Below are positions 1 to 7,398 of a stretch of DNA of 12,022 bases, piece after piece (positions within the stretch are counted from its first letter, which is position 1; each line of letters starts with the position of its first letter). This DNA is from Bacteroidales bacterium M6 (GTDB lineage: Bacteria; Bacteroidota; Bacteroidia; Bacteroidales; Muribaculaceae). The position numbers and the translations under genes are program-made. The stretch is from the NCBI GenBank assembly GCA_001689485.1, contig LUJQ01000073.1, forward strand, positions 1 through 12,022. The letters are read 5' to 3'. Under the pieces are notes generated by a model. The model was not told the DNA's origin, made no database searches, and was given only the letters and a program-made list of their open reading frames with translations.

Positions 1-81
1 GAGAGAGGGATTCGAACCCCCGGAGGTGTTACCCTCAACGGTTTTCAAGACCGCCGCAATCGACCACTCTGCCATCTCTCC
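1..81 (-). tRNA. tRNA-Ser (anticodon UGA), 3' end cut by window edge
   Basis: Read on the minus strand, the sequence folds as a class II tRNA. The 5' acceptor strand GGAGAGA starts at 81. The anticodon loop CTTGAAA (49-43) presents UGA at 47-45, flanked by a five-pair stem (50-54 with 38-42). A long variable arm follows, with stem GAGG/CCTC (36-33 with 26-23). The T loop is TTCGAAT. The long variable arm and UGA anticodon identify serine. Only four bases of the 3' acceptor strand lie inside the window, so the last acceptor bases, discriminator and any CCA are missing. The tRNA lies downstream of ribBA on the same strand but has its own promoter-like sequence. Confidence 0.96.
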
Positions 82-84
82 AAA

Positions 85-119
85 ACAGGCGTTGCATAGG
101 ATTATGCCTGGATGCCTGT
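85..119 (-). other. Hairpin in the 5' leader of tRNA-Ser
   Basis: ACAGGC (85-90) pairs with GCCTGT (114-119), and inside it GCATA (94-98) pairs with TATGC (103-107). The structure lies between the predicted transcription start and the mature tRNA 5' end at 81, only three bases from it. It may affect RNase P processing of the precursor, but that is inference. Confidence 0.5.
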
Positions 120-131
120 CTTTAACGGATG

Positions 132-163
132 CAAAGGTAGGAAGTTTATTTCAATTATGCAAG
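132..163 (-). promoter_or_regulatory. Probable Bacteroidetes-type promoter for tRNA-Ser
   Basis: On the minus strand TACCTTTG (139-132) matches the Bacteroidetes -7 consensus TAnnTTTG exactly. Twenty bases upstream lies CTTG (163-160), three of four matches to the -33 element TTTG. A start near 125 would give a leader of about 45 bases before the tRNA. Confidence 0.65.
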
Positions 164-213
164 GATAAAGTCGAATTTTAATCAAGACAATGCCGATTTT
201 AGCTCGTCAGGCC

Positions 214-248
214 GGTTTCCAGCCATATAACATCATATGCCGGGAACC
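214..248. repeat. Inverted repeat (hairpin 1 of 3) in the ribBA to tRNA gap
   Basis: GGTTTCC (214-220) pairs with GGGAACC (242-248), with one G-T pair. Inside, CATAT (224-228) pairs with ATATG (235-239) around a six-base loop. No T-tract follows on either strand, so it is not a classical terminator. It is the first of three hairpins in a gene-free stretch (82-504). Confidence 0.55.
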
Positions 249-266
249 AAATCCTGACCCACAACG

Positions 267-316
267 GGAACCGCACCCCTTAAAAACTGCAAAACAATTT
301 TTAGGGGTGCGGTTCC
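267..316. repeat. Near-perfect 19-bp inverted repeat (hairpin 2 of 3)
   Basis: GGAACCGCACCCCT (267-280) is exactly complementary to 303-316. After one bulged T (281) the stem continues with AAAAA (282-286) against TTTTT (298-302), leaving an eleven-base loop (287-297). This is the strongest structure between ribBA and tRNA-Ser. It could be a bidirectional terminator, part of a small structured RNA, or a remnant of a repeat element. The sequence alone does not decide. Confidence 0.7.
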
Positions 317-344
317 TATCTTGATTTCGAATCATAAACCGTCA

Positions 345-415
345 TTTTATAATGTCCCGCCAGCATATGCCCGCATATGGGTCATATAAGATGCTGTGTC
401 CGGGAAATTATAAAA
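345..415. repeat. Long nested inverted repeat (hairpin 3 of 3)
   Basis: TTTTATAAT (345-353) pairs with ATTATAAAA (407-415). After one G/A mismatch, TCCCG (355-359) pairs with CGGGA (401-405). Nested inside, CAGCAT (361-366) pairs with ATGCTG (391-396), and the core (367-390) holds further CATATG-type symmetry. CATATG occurs at 364-369 and 374-379 here and at 234-239 in hairpin 1. The 71-base extent and nesting are unusual for a simple terminator. Confidence 0.6.
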
Positions 416-489
416 GGATGGAAGGTCAAAGCCTGTCGGCAAAGACTGGTTTCGACTAAATTTTCACATGCTGATACCGGCGATTGCCC

Positions 490-506
490 AAAAAGGGCTT
501 TGCCCT
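490..506 (-). terminator. Possible short terminator overlapping the ribBA stop codon
   Basis: On the minus strand AGGGC-AAA-GCCCT (506-494) forms a five-pair stem, and the T run 494-490 (TTTTT) follows the GCCC. Two bases of the ribBA stop codon (505-507) are in the stem. The stem is short, and GCCC can alternatively pair with a GGGC further downstream, so efficiency is doubtful. Confidence 0.4.
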
Positions 507-1755
507 AGTCGACACGGCGCAAGATATGCCCCATGCGGTGCTTTTTGGTCGACATGTAGAAGCGGTCGTAATCGTTTGGTTCGATCTCGATAGGCACATT
601 CTCCACCACTTCCAGGCCATAGCCTTCCAGGCCGACGCGTTTGACGGGATTGTTGGTCATAAGCCTCATCTTCCTGATACCTAGGGTGTGGAGAATCTGT
701 GCCCCGACACCATAGTCGCGTTCGTCGGCCTTGTGACCAAGATGGAGGTTTGCCTCAACGGTATCCATCCCCTCTTCCTGAAGTTTATAGGCTTTAATCT
801 TATCCATAAGGCCGATGCCGCGCCCCTCCTGGCTGAGATATACCACTGCCCCACGCCCTTCGCGTTCAATCATGCGGAGAGCCTGGTGTAACTGCTCGCC
901 GCAATCGCACCTCATAGAACCGAATATATCGCCGGTAGCACATGACGAATGGACGCGTACCAGCACCGGTTCGTCAGTGTTGACATCACCCTTGATGATG
1001 GCTATATGTTCCAGCCCGTTGCTTTTCTGACGGAAAGGGATAAGGTGGAAATGCCCGTAACATGTGGGCAGGTCGACCTCTACCCCCTCATCGACCAACG
1101 ATTCTTTTTCGAGACGGTAGGCGATAAGGTCGCGGATAGAGATAAGCTTCATCCCCCATTCGTCGGCACGTTGGCGCAATTCGGGCAGACGGGCCATGGA
1201 GCCGTCATCGCTCATAATCTCCATCAGGGCAGCCACAGGCTGCAACCCGGCAAGACGTGCGAGGTCGACGGCAGCCTCGGTGTGCCCGCTGCGGCGGAGC
1301 ACACCCTGGTCCTGTGCATAAAGCGGGTTGATATGCCCCGGCCGGCCGAAGGTCGCGGGGGTCGAGGCCGGATCGGCCAAGGCGCGTATGGTTGCGCAAC
1401 GGTCATGAATCGAAACACCTGTGGAACACCCCTCAAGTTTATCGACAGTGAGGGTGAACGGTGTGCCGAGCACCGATGTGTTCACATCCACCTGCGGGGC
1501 GAGGTTAAGCTCGCGGCAACGCGAAAGCGTCAACGGGGTGCAAAGCACCCCGCGGGCGTTTTTGAGCATGAAGTTTACCTGTTCGGGGGTGATTTTCTCG
1601 GCAGCGACAATGAGATCGCCTTCGTTTTCACGATCCTCGTCGTCAACCACAATCACCATTTTCCCCTCGCGGAAATCCTCAAGGGCACTTTCGATTGAAT
1701 CAAGCTTGATTTGTCCGTTTTGGTGCCCTTCGGCCACCGGTTTCATGTCTGCCAT
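505..1755 (-). CDS. ribBA: Bifunctional 3,4-dihydroxy-2-butanone-4-phosphate synthase / GTP cyclohydrolase II
   Basis: RibBA makes both precursors of riboflavin: the DHBP synthase half converts ribulose 5-phosphate to dihydroxybutanone phosphate, and the cyclohydrolase II half opens GTP. Numbering from the ATG at 1755 (416 aa), the N-terminal domain (about 18-215) has the acidic loop DDEDRENEGD (38-47), the RPGHI motif and GHTEAAVDL (from 157). The C-terminal domain has the zinc cysteines 272, 283 and 285 (SSCATGDIFG...RCDCGEQ), EGRGIGL (310-316) and NNPVKR (368-373). All expected catalytic motifs are visible, so both activities are probably intact. The reading frame also opens at a TTG at 1788, but the first ATG is 1755 with an A-rich upstream region; a further ATG lies at 1746. 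The gene starts 75 bases after the permease stop and is probably co-transcribed with it. Confidence 0.95.
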   Translation of the reverse strand: MADMKPVAEGHQNGQIKLDSIESALEDFREGKMVIVVDDEDRENEGDLIVAAEKITPEQVNFMLKNARGVLCTPLTLSRCRELNLAPQVDVNTSVLGTPFTLTVDKLEGCSTGVSIHDRCATIRALADPASTPATFGRPGHINPLYAQDQGVLRRSGHTEAAVDLARLAGLQPVAALMEIMSDDGSMARLPELRQRADEWGMKLISIRDLIAYRLEKESLVDEGVEVDLPTCYGHFHLIPFRQKSNGLEHIAIIKGDVNTDEPVLVRVHSSCATGDIFGSMRCDCGEQLHQALRMIEREGRGAVVYLSQEGRGIGLMDKIKAYKLQEEGMDTVEANLHLGHKADERDYGVGAQILHTLGIRKMRLMTNNPVKRVGLEGYGLEVVENVPIEIEPNDYDRFYMSTKKHRMGHILRRVD

Positions 1756-1830
1756 TGTAGAATCAATGTTTTGTAGGATTTGAAACAAGCCGCCGCATCA
1801 TCCGGGATGACTCCGACGGAATGCCTATAA

Positions 1831-3630
1831 TTATTTCTCCTGTTGTAACAACGTAATAAGCTGAGAGTTCACACGTATGGCCTCCCCCACGTTCCTCACC
1901 GTAAGCTGGAACGGGTAGAGGTTCACCGCCGCTATTACATCCTTACGGCGAGAGTTGGAGAGATAGTCGACGGTATCGTTAAGCACAGCCTGTGCCTGGT
2001 CGCGCACCGGGAATTTGCGGAAAAGGTAATACATCCGTTTGAAAACCCCCATCCCCTTATATGCATCGCGCAACCGGTTGCAGGCTTCCTGGAGTTTCCC
2101 CAACAGCCCGACAGCCACCTCCGGGTCGACTTCCTGCATCGTGAACTCCTTCACCTCCAACTCGCGTTTGAGTTTCCCGGTCAGGCGGCGAACCACGTTC
2201 TTATATGCATCAAGGTCGAACACAGCCGAATCCTTCATCGCCTTATAGGTGAAAAACACACCAAGCGGGAGCAGGATTGCAGAACTCAGCCACATACCCA
2301 TCCACACTTCCAGTTTCCCGTCACGGGCCATTTTGTAGCCCGTGTTATCTATGATATAGTAGATGATAAACAGTATCACCGAAATCACCAGCGGGGTGCC
2401 AAGCCCCCCTTTGCGTATAATCGCACCGAGCGGGGCGCCGATAAAGAAGAATATAAGGCAGGCAAACGAGAGGGTGAATTTTTTCTGCATCTCTATGCCG
2501 TGGCGGCGTATGGTCTCCCGGTCAGCATCCATGGCATAGCTTTTGAACTCATAATCCTGCTTCACCCGTTGAGCCTTCAACAATGCCTGCGACAGATAGG
2601 AGGCCACCATTGCAGGCTTCTCCTTATAAAAAAGAGAATCCATGTCGAGCGGCGCTTCCATAGCCACCGGCTGCTGCTTCATTTTCACACGGTTGCCGTC
2701 AACCACCCGTTCGCGCCAGTAAGGCACCCGCATATAATCGCGCTCCTTGATGTCGCGGGCATATCCCGCACCGATCGAATCCACACGCAGGGTCACCGAG
2801 TCAATCGTGGCACGCAGCTGGCTTATGTTCTTCCCCACATACTGGTTGCGCATGCCGCTTTCATCCATGCGGTTGAAATTGGCATCAAACTTCAGCAATA
2901 TCTCCTTGAGCTTGAACGATTCGCGGCGGTAGGGCTGGTTTTGCGAATTTCCACCGGCACTGTTTTCACGCAGGTTTTCAAACTGCTCGCCCGAATGCAG
3001 TTGCAGGAACAGGTGCTCTTTGTCGTCGGCAAGTTTCAGATGCCCCGAATCGGCTAAAATAATGCGAGCGTTTTCGAAACCGCGCGACACGTCATAAATC
3101 ATCATGTCGAACAAAGTGCCGCTTTCGCGGTCCTTCTCCTCCACATAGAAATTATAGCCGGGAATCTGGTCGTAGAACACCCCTTCGGGAATTTCCAATT
3201 CAGGTGATTTCTGCCTCACGGAATAAAGCAGTGTCCACATTTTGGCCTGCGCCACAGGGAGCACATAGTTCTGAAAGAAAAACGCCCCTATCGCAACGAG
3301 GGCGATAAACACAATCAGCGGGCGCATCACCTTCATAAGCGATATGCCCGAAGCCTTCATGGCCGTAAGCTCGAACCGCTCGCCCAGGTTGCCGAATGTC
3401 ATCAGCGACGCAAGCAATATGGCCAACGGCAGCGCCATGGGCACCATCGTCAGCGCGGCATAAAAAAACAGCTCGCCTATCACATGCATTTCCAAGCCCT
3501 TGCCGACCAAATCGTCGATATAGCGCCACAGGAACTGCATCAGCACTATGAACAGGCATATGAAAAACGTCATCAGGAACAGCGGCAGGAAACTGCGCAG
3601 CATGAATCTGTATAGACGTTTGATTACCAT
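1831..3630 (-). CDS. LptF/LptG-family (YjgP/YjgQ) lipopolysaccharide export permease
   Basis: This 599-residue inner-membrane protein belongs to the LptF/LptG permease family, which with LptB extracts lipopolysaccharide from the inner membrane and passes it to the periplasmic bridge. There are three N-terminal membrane segments (about 11-34, 53-76, 102-125) and three C-terminal ones (about 386-405, 410-427, 444-464), separated by a large periplasmic region of about 260 residues. Family-typical stretches are MALPLAILLASLMTFGNL near segment 2 and GAPLGAIIRKGGLG between segments 4 and 5. E. coli LptF and LptG are about 360 residues. The extra length here is the longer periplasmic part and a charged cytoplasmic tail of about 130 residues (470-599). 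LptF and LptG cannot be separated from sequence alone, so no symbol is given. It is the first gene of a probable two-gene unit with ribBA. Confidence 0.9.
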   Translation of the reverse strand: MVIKRLYRFMLRSFLPLFLMTFFICLFIVLMQFLWRYIDDLVGKGLEMHVIGELFFYAALTMVPMALPLAILLASLMTFGNLGERFELTAMKASGISLMKVMRPLIVFIALVAIGAFFFQNYVLPVAQAKMWTLLYSVRQKSPELEIPEGVFYDQIPGYNFYVEEKDRESGTLFDMMIYDVSRGFENARIILADSGHLKLADDKEHLFLQLHSGEQFENLRENSAGGNSQNQPYRRESFKLKEILLKFDANFNRMDESGMRNQYVGKNISQLRATIDSVTLRVDSIGAGYARDIKERDYMRVPYWRERVVDGNRVKMKQQPVAMEAPLDMDSLFYKEKPAMVASYLSQALLKAQRVKQDYEFKSYAMDADRETIRRHGIEMQKKFTLSFACLIFFFIGAPLGAIIRKGGLGTPLVISVILFIIYYIIDNTGYKMARDGKLEVWMGMWLSSAILLPLGVFFTYKAMKDSAVFDLDAYKNVVRRLTGKLKRELEVKEFTMQEVDPEVAVGLLGKLQEACNRLRDAYKGMGVFKRMYYLFRKFPVRDQAQAVLNDTVDYLSNSRRKDVIAAVNLYPFQLTVRNVGEAIRVNSQLITLLQQEK

Positions 3631-3670
3631 AGGATTACAATTTTAATCTGATTTTCCGAAGATTATCACA

Positions 3671-3702
3671 CAAAATTACGCAAAAAATCCCACACCGTAA
3701 AA
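3671..3702 (-). promoter_or_regulatory. Probable promoter of the permease-ribBA unit
   Basis: On the minus strand TAATTTTG (3678-3671) is an exact TAnnTTTG -7 element. Twenty bases upstream TTTT (3702-3699) is close to the -33 TTTG. The predicted start near 3664 gives a leader of about 35 bases. The promoter begins directly after the terminator of the upstream lipoprotein operon. Confidence 0.6.
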
Positions 3703-3703
3703 T

Positions 3704-3740
3704 GTGCCGTCCCGGTGAAATGATTTCACCGGGACGGCAC
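3704..3740 (-). terminator. Strong hairpin terminator of the DUF4493 operon
   Basis: A perfect 17-bp, GC-rich inverted repeat (3704-3720 with 3724-3740) encloses a three-base loop. On the minus strand it is followed by ATTTTA and, further on, a run of six T. It lies 59 bases after the stop codon of the last lipoprotein gene and before the permease promoter, which separates the two transcription units. Confidence 0.85.
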
Positions 3741-3799
3741 TATGCGAAGTATTACATACTGGTATTTAGGATCTGAATCCTGGTATGCTCGATTATAGG

Positions 3800-5989
3800 T
3801 TAGTAAACCAGCTCGAAATCGTCAATATACATCACCGATCCTGCTGCTCCGGCAAAATAGTCACCCCCTTTGCTGGCTGAACATACCACGATGACATTGA
3901 CGGCCTTGGCATCAGTGCGTGCATACACCAACGGTATCTCAAACTCAATCATGGCATCGCCAGTGGTTGCCGAGTCAAACACCTTCTCACCATAAGCAAT
4001 CACATTCGAACCCTTGGGATTGAAATAATTGGCATCGCTTGCTTTGGTCTTTACCACACAAGCCCACTTTTCAGACCCATAGCTTTCAGTCGTGCCGTCA
4101 ACTATGGCTACATATATTATGCCCTTATCCGGGCCGTCCTTCACAATATCAGGAGCCTTATCCGAAGTGTAACCGACCGTCCCGGGCGTATAATGCACAT
4201 ATCCTCGAAGGGCTTTCGGACGGGAAGCGAACGGACGCCCCCATCCCAGCACGCCGTCCATACCATCGGTCTTCAGATATTTTCCAGCAAAAAGATTCCC
4301 GGCTGCAAATTTGCCAAGCATAGCCACACCGACAAACTGGCTTTCCAACTTAGCCGAATACCTACCCGAATGCTTTTTATCTTCAGAAGGGATAGTAACG
4401 TTTTTATTCATCGTACTAGACCCGTGATTGCCTGAATCCCAGAACATATCGGCCTCGTCGGCATACGGAAGCCATGGTTTGGCCGGTTTGGTCCAATCCT
4501 CGAATCCGGCATTTTTCAGCTGCTGCGCACCTTCCGTGGTGAACGTGCGCACCGTGGTCTCTGAAAAACCGGCCGACACGGCACGGTATTCATACTCAGT
4601 GCCAGGGGTAAGTCCTGAAATCTCGCAAGTGAACGTAGAGCCTACGGCAATGGCTCGTGCCGCAACGTCGGCATCGACATGCTCCCATTGCTGGGTCCCG
4701 GCAGGACGGTAGTCGAAACCGAAACCACTGTCGCCATCCTTGAGCACCGTCCCGCTAAGTGTAACCTTGGTAGCCCACACTGCGGCAGGATTCGAAATCT
4801 CCTCGGTGCGCACAGGCGCATTGGTAATCAGAATGTCGATTGTAGCCGACGATGTGCGGTTGTTTTCGTCGGTAACAGTAATTTTTATGGGGTGTTCCCC
4901 TTCGGGGATAACGTTCAGAAATTCTGCGCCGAACACAAGCTTCATTTCCTCGAATCCGGAATTATCCTCGTTTTCATGTGTATGATGAACGAATGTGAAA
5001 CCTTTGCTCTCAAGCGTCGCCACGAAAGAAGGATCCATGCCGAAGATTTCAAACATCGGGCGTATGCCCAGATTGTCGTTAAACGTGGAGCAGTCCACTT
5101 CTACCGACTTCAACGGCGAGGTGCTTTGAATCCACACCTTCCGCTCCGTCCATTGCCCTGCCTCGCCGGTCTGCGGTTTGTCAATCATGAAATTCAAACC
5201 GGTAATGACCGGGGCTGATACAATGTCGATTTTATCCTCTACAAGGATTTCGGTCTCATCCACATCAATGGAGAACAGACCGGCACCTATATCGGGCGTC
5301 CCTTCGGGGTTATACTTGACCCGCAACACATATTTCGTTCCTGGTTTGGCATTAACGATAACCGAACTTACGGTTTTCTCGGTACCGTCGGCCAACACAC
5401 CGGTCATGGTGTAGGCTATATCCTTGTCAAACGAAGGCATCATGAAATAACCCGGACGCCCTTCGTCCTCGCGTCCCTCGAACGTAAGCGAACCGGCCTT
5501 ATGCCCTGCGGTCAGGCTGAGTGATTCAAACGCGTTGTGAAGCTGCTCGTCATATCTGACCTCGACCACCACATTCGCAATCTTACACTCCACATCGACC
5601 TGCATAATCTCACCCCTGCGCACGGTGAACGCCTCACGTCCCTTGAACCATTTCTTATCAAACGACGCCGGCACGGAGTCGCCGGCCCAGGCCTCGGCAA
5701 CATAGTTGTCGCACAACAGCTTGATGCCGGATGCCGGAATCTCGCCCACACCGTTATATTTCCTGACAACTCCTTTCGAGTTGGAAATCCATATGATGGT
5801 GTTCGATGCAAGCTCGGCGTCAGGCTCGGCGGCACGGGCAGTCACCTTCGTGTCATTGTTAAGTATGGCGCCAAGAAGGATGCGGCCTTCCCCCTCGCCG
5901 GTGTCATATTCTATTTCATCGGAGCAACCTGTCAGCGAAAGCATCGCGAGCGAGGCTGCGCAGAAGAAAGATATCTTTTTCATTTTCAT
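3800..5989 (-). CDS. DUF4493 / Fn3-like / PCMD-like domain lipoprotein (third of operon)
   Basis: This 729-residue predicted lipoprotein has a basic, hydrophobic signal peptide ending in the lipobox LTGC, with Cys22 as the lipidated residue. The following CSDEIEYD is acidic, as in Bacteroidetes lipoproteins exported to the cell surface. A DUF4493-like region follows (about 33-390), beginning GEGEGRILLG, then a fibronectin-III-like module (about 392-487, with LTPGTEYEYRAVS). A PCMD-like (putative carbohydrate metabolism) domain spans about 490-729, with GFEDW, FWDSGN, GKFAAGNLFAGKY, GWGRPFASRP and the final strand YIDDFELVY. PCMD folds resemble carbohydrate-binding modules, so glycan binding is possible; no catalytic residues can be named. 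ATG codons at 5989 and 5983 are both possible starts. It begins 21 bases after the preceding gene and is followed by a strong terminator. Confidence 0.85.
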   Translation of the reverse strand: MKMKKISFFCAASLAMLSLTGCSDEIEYDTGEGEGRILLGAILNNDTKVTARAAEPDAELASNTIIWISNSKGVVRKYNGVGEIPASGIKLLCDNYVAEAWAGDSVPASFDKKWFKGREAFTVRRGEIMQVDVECKIANVVVEVRYDEQLHNAFESLSLTAGHKAGSLTFEGREDEGRPGYFMMPSFDKDIAYTMTGVLADGTEKTVSSVIVNAKPGTKYVLRVKYNPEGTPDIGAGLFSIDVDETEILVEDKIDIVSAPVITGLNFMIDKPQTGEAGQWTERKVWIQSTSPLKSVEVDCSTFNDNLGIRPMFEIFGMDPSFVATLESKGFTFVHHTHENEDNSGFEEMKLVFGAEFLNVIPEGEHPIKITVTDENNRTSSATIDILITNAPVRTEEISNPAAVWATKVTLSGTVLKDGDSGFGFDYRPAGTQQWEHVDADVAARAIAVGSTFTCEISGLTPGTEYEYRAVSAGFSETTVRTFTTEGAQQLKNAGFEDWTKPAKPWLPYADEADMFWDSGNHGSSTMNKNVTIPSEDKKHSGRYSAKLESQFVGVAMLGKFAAGNLFAGKYLKTDGMDGVLGWGRPFASRPKALRGYVHYTPGTVGYTSDKAPDIVKDGPDKGIIYVAIVDGTTESYGSEKWACVVKTKASDANYFNPKGSNVIAYGEKVFDSATTGDAMIEFEIPLVYARTDAKAVNVIVVCSASKGGDYFAGAAGSVMYIDDFELVY

Positions 5990-6010
5990 TGTTTTTCAGC
6001 CTCCTTGCAT

Positions 6011-7390
6011 TTACATTTTATCCGTTTCCTGCCTTATCAACAGCCTCATCTCCTTGCGGTTGCCATCCTGGTCGGTAACCGTGATCTTAAAAGTATGGTC
6101 ACCCTTTTTCAGGATAAGCGGCATAAACTGTGTGATGTCGAAATCCAGATCGTTTTTGCCGACCACCTCCTCATTGACAGGGAATCCGAGACCACGCAGG
6201 TTTGTCGCCAAGGTGTAACCATTATTCTGAACAATGGTGTCGTCGGCATTGGCGAGGTCGAACTTGGTGACCATGCCCACACCTACGAGAAAATCGTCGG
6301 TCAGGAAGTCGGAGATTATCTCGACATTAAGGTTACGCACCCCGTTGTCGGAGTGAATCTTTACCACCGCATCCTTGATTCCTGGGCCGAATTCATCCGC
6401 GATATTCGCCCCGCCTTCTATGTCGAGAGTGGCGCTTGAGAAAGTTATTGCATCCTCATTCCCCGGATCGGGAGGTGTCGGGTCCTCACCCTCCTCTTCG
6501 CCCGGACGGCCTTCACTGCTGCCTGGGGTTTCCTCAACCTGGAGATTAGCCGTCATATCCTCCTGCCTGACACTGAAATCCACGTTTATGCCACCTTTGT
6601 CAATGGTTATATTTCCGCTTTCATCGGGCGACGGGTTGGAGTTGTTTTTCAACCCCATGGTAATCTGCCGGTGCTGCCCTGCTTCCACATTCGTAAGAAC
6701 AGCCGAAACCGTTTCCTTGACACCTGATACGGTGCCGGTAAATTCAATGCCCAATGTCTCAAGGTTTTCAAAAGCCTCGAAATATCCGGCACGCGTCTCA
6801 TCCACGGTATATGTAAGGCTGACACCCGGCTTTGATGTCACCGTAACCTGGAAATCAGCCCCGTTGTCGGCTGAAGCCGCAAGGAGCTTTTTATCGAACT
6901 TGACCGACACTTTTATGTTCGACAGCTTGCAGATAATGGGGTCTACATATGTCAGCTCCCCACTTGTTATCTTAAACGACTGAGTACCCAAAAAATACGG
7001 TTCACTCCAGGCTGCTTCGTTCACACGGTGAGAACGCACCGTTACCGTGTAGTTTCCCACCGGGAAAGTGGGAAGGCTCGGCATCGTGCCGTAAGTCCAC
7101 GAAGCGGCTTGCGCGCCACCTGCGTCGGTCACCTCCACAATGAAGTCGGTAAGGTTGATTGATGCACGCGAACCGCCGCTACGCCCGTTTTGCTGGGCGC
7201 CACGTATCTCCTCAACAAAATGCTCCTCGTTTGTAACCGTGGGCAGAAGCGAGGAAGTGGCAAGCACGCCCTCCCCTTCACCGCCCACATCGGCAGTCCA
7301 GTTGTCGCTACAGCCCTGGGTCGCGACACCCAAAGCCATCAAAGCTGCTATTTGTGACAATATCTTGGTTTTCATATTCTTTCTTTTCAT
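6011..7390 (-). CDS. DUF4493-like lipoprotein without PCMD domain (second of operon)
   Basis: This 459-residue predicted lipoprotein has a signal peptide ending at ATQGC, with Cys27 as the likely lipidated residue. The mature N-terminus CSDNWTADVGGEGEG resembles the GEG-containing start of its two neighbours, which supports a shared DUF4493-type architecture. A beta-rich region (about 40-280) carries FPVGNYTVTVRS and SNIKVSVKFDKKL. A linker rich in Glu, Pro and Gly (about 288-313) leads to a second beta-rich region (about 314-459) ending in FKITVTDQDGNRKEMRLLI, similar in style to the ITVTDENNRTSSATI stretch of the third protein. The Fn3 and PCMD-like domains of its neighbours are absent, and the frame ends in a normal stop with no sign of truncation. 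The start is ATG 7390, only 8 bases after the preceding stop, or ATG 7375. Function unknown. Confidence 0.8.
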   Translation of the reverse strand: MKRKNMKTKILSQIAALMALGVATQGCSDNWTADVGGEGEGVLATSSLLPTVTNEEHFVEEIRGAQQNGRSGGSRASINLTDFIVEVTDAGGAQAASWTYGTMPSLPTFPVGNYTVTVRSHRVNEAAWSEPYFLGTQSFKITSGELTYVDPIICKLSNIKVSVKFDKKLLAASADNGADFQVTVTSKPGVSLTYTVDETRAGYFEAFENLETLGIEFTGTVSGVKETVSAVLTNVEAGQHRQITMGLKNNSNPSPDESGNITIDKGGINVDFSVRQEDMTANLQVEETPGSSEGRPGEEEGEDPTPPDPGNEDAITFSSATLDIEGGANIADEFGPGIKDAVVKIHSDNGVRNLNVEIISDFLTDDFLVGVGMVTKFDLANADDTIVQNNGYTLATNLRGLGFPVNEEVVGKNDLDFDITQFMPLILKKGDHTFKITVTDQDGNRKEMRLLIRQETDKM

Positions 7391-7398
7391 CCGATAGT

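Noticed and set aside
214..415. CRISPR array reading of the repeated CATATG-containing segments
   Set aside because: The repeats are short, imperfect and palindromic, without regular spacing or uniform spacers, and no cas genes are present in the window.
949..1698. A 249-residue plus-strand open frame antisense to ribBA
   Set aside because: The opposite strand encodes RibBA with intact catalytic motifs throughout; the antisense translation has no recognisable motif.
1756..1788. Extension of ribBA to a TTG start at 1788
   Set aside because: The added 11 residues are unrelated to the conserved domain, and an ATG with an A-rich upstream region is available at 1755. The TTG start cannot be strictly excluded.
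5537..6439. A 300-residue open frame on the plus strand across the junction of two lipoprotein genes
   Set aside because: It is antisense to two well-supported genes, spans their intergenic gap, and its translation shows no recognisable motif. It is best explained as a shadow frame.
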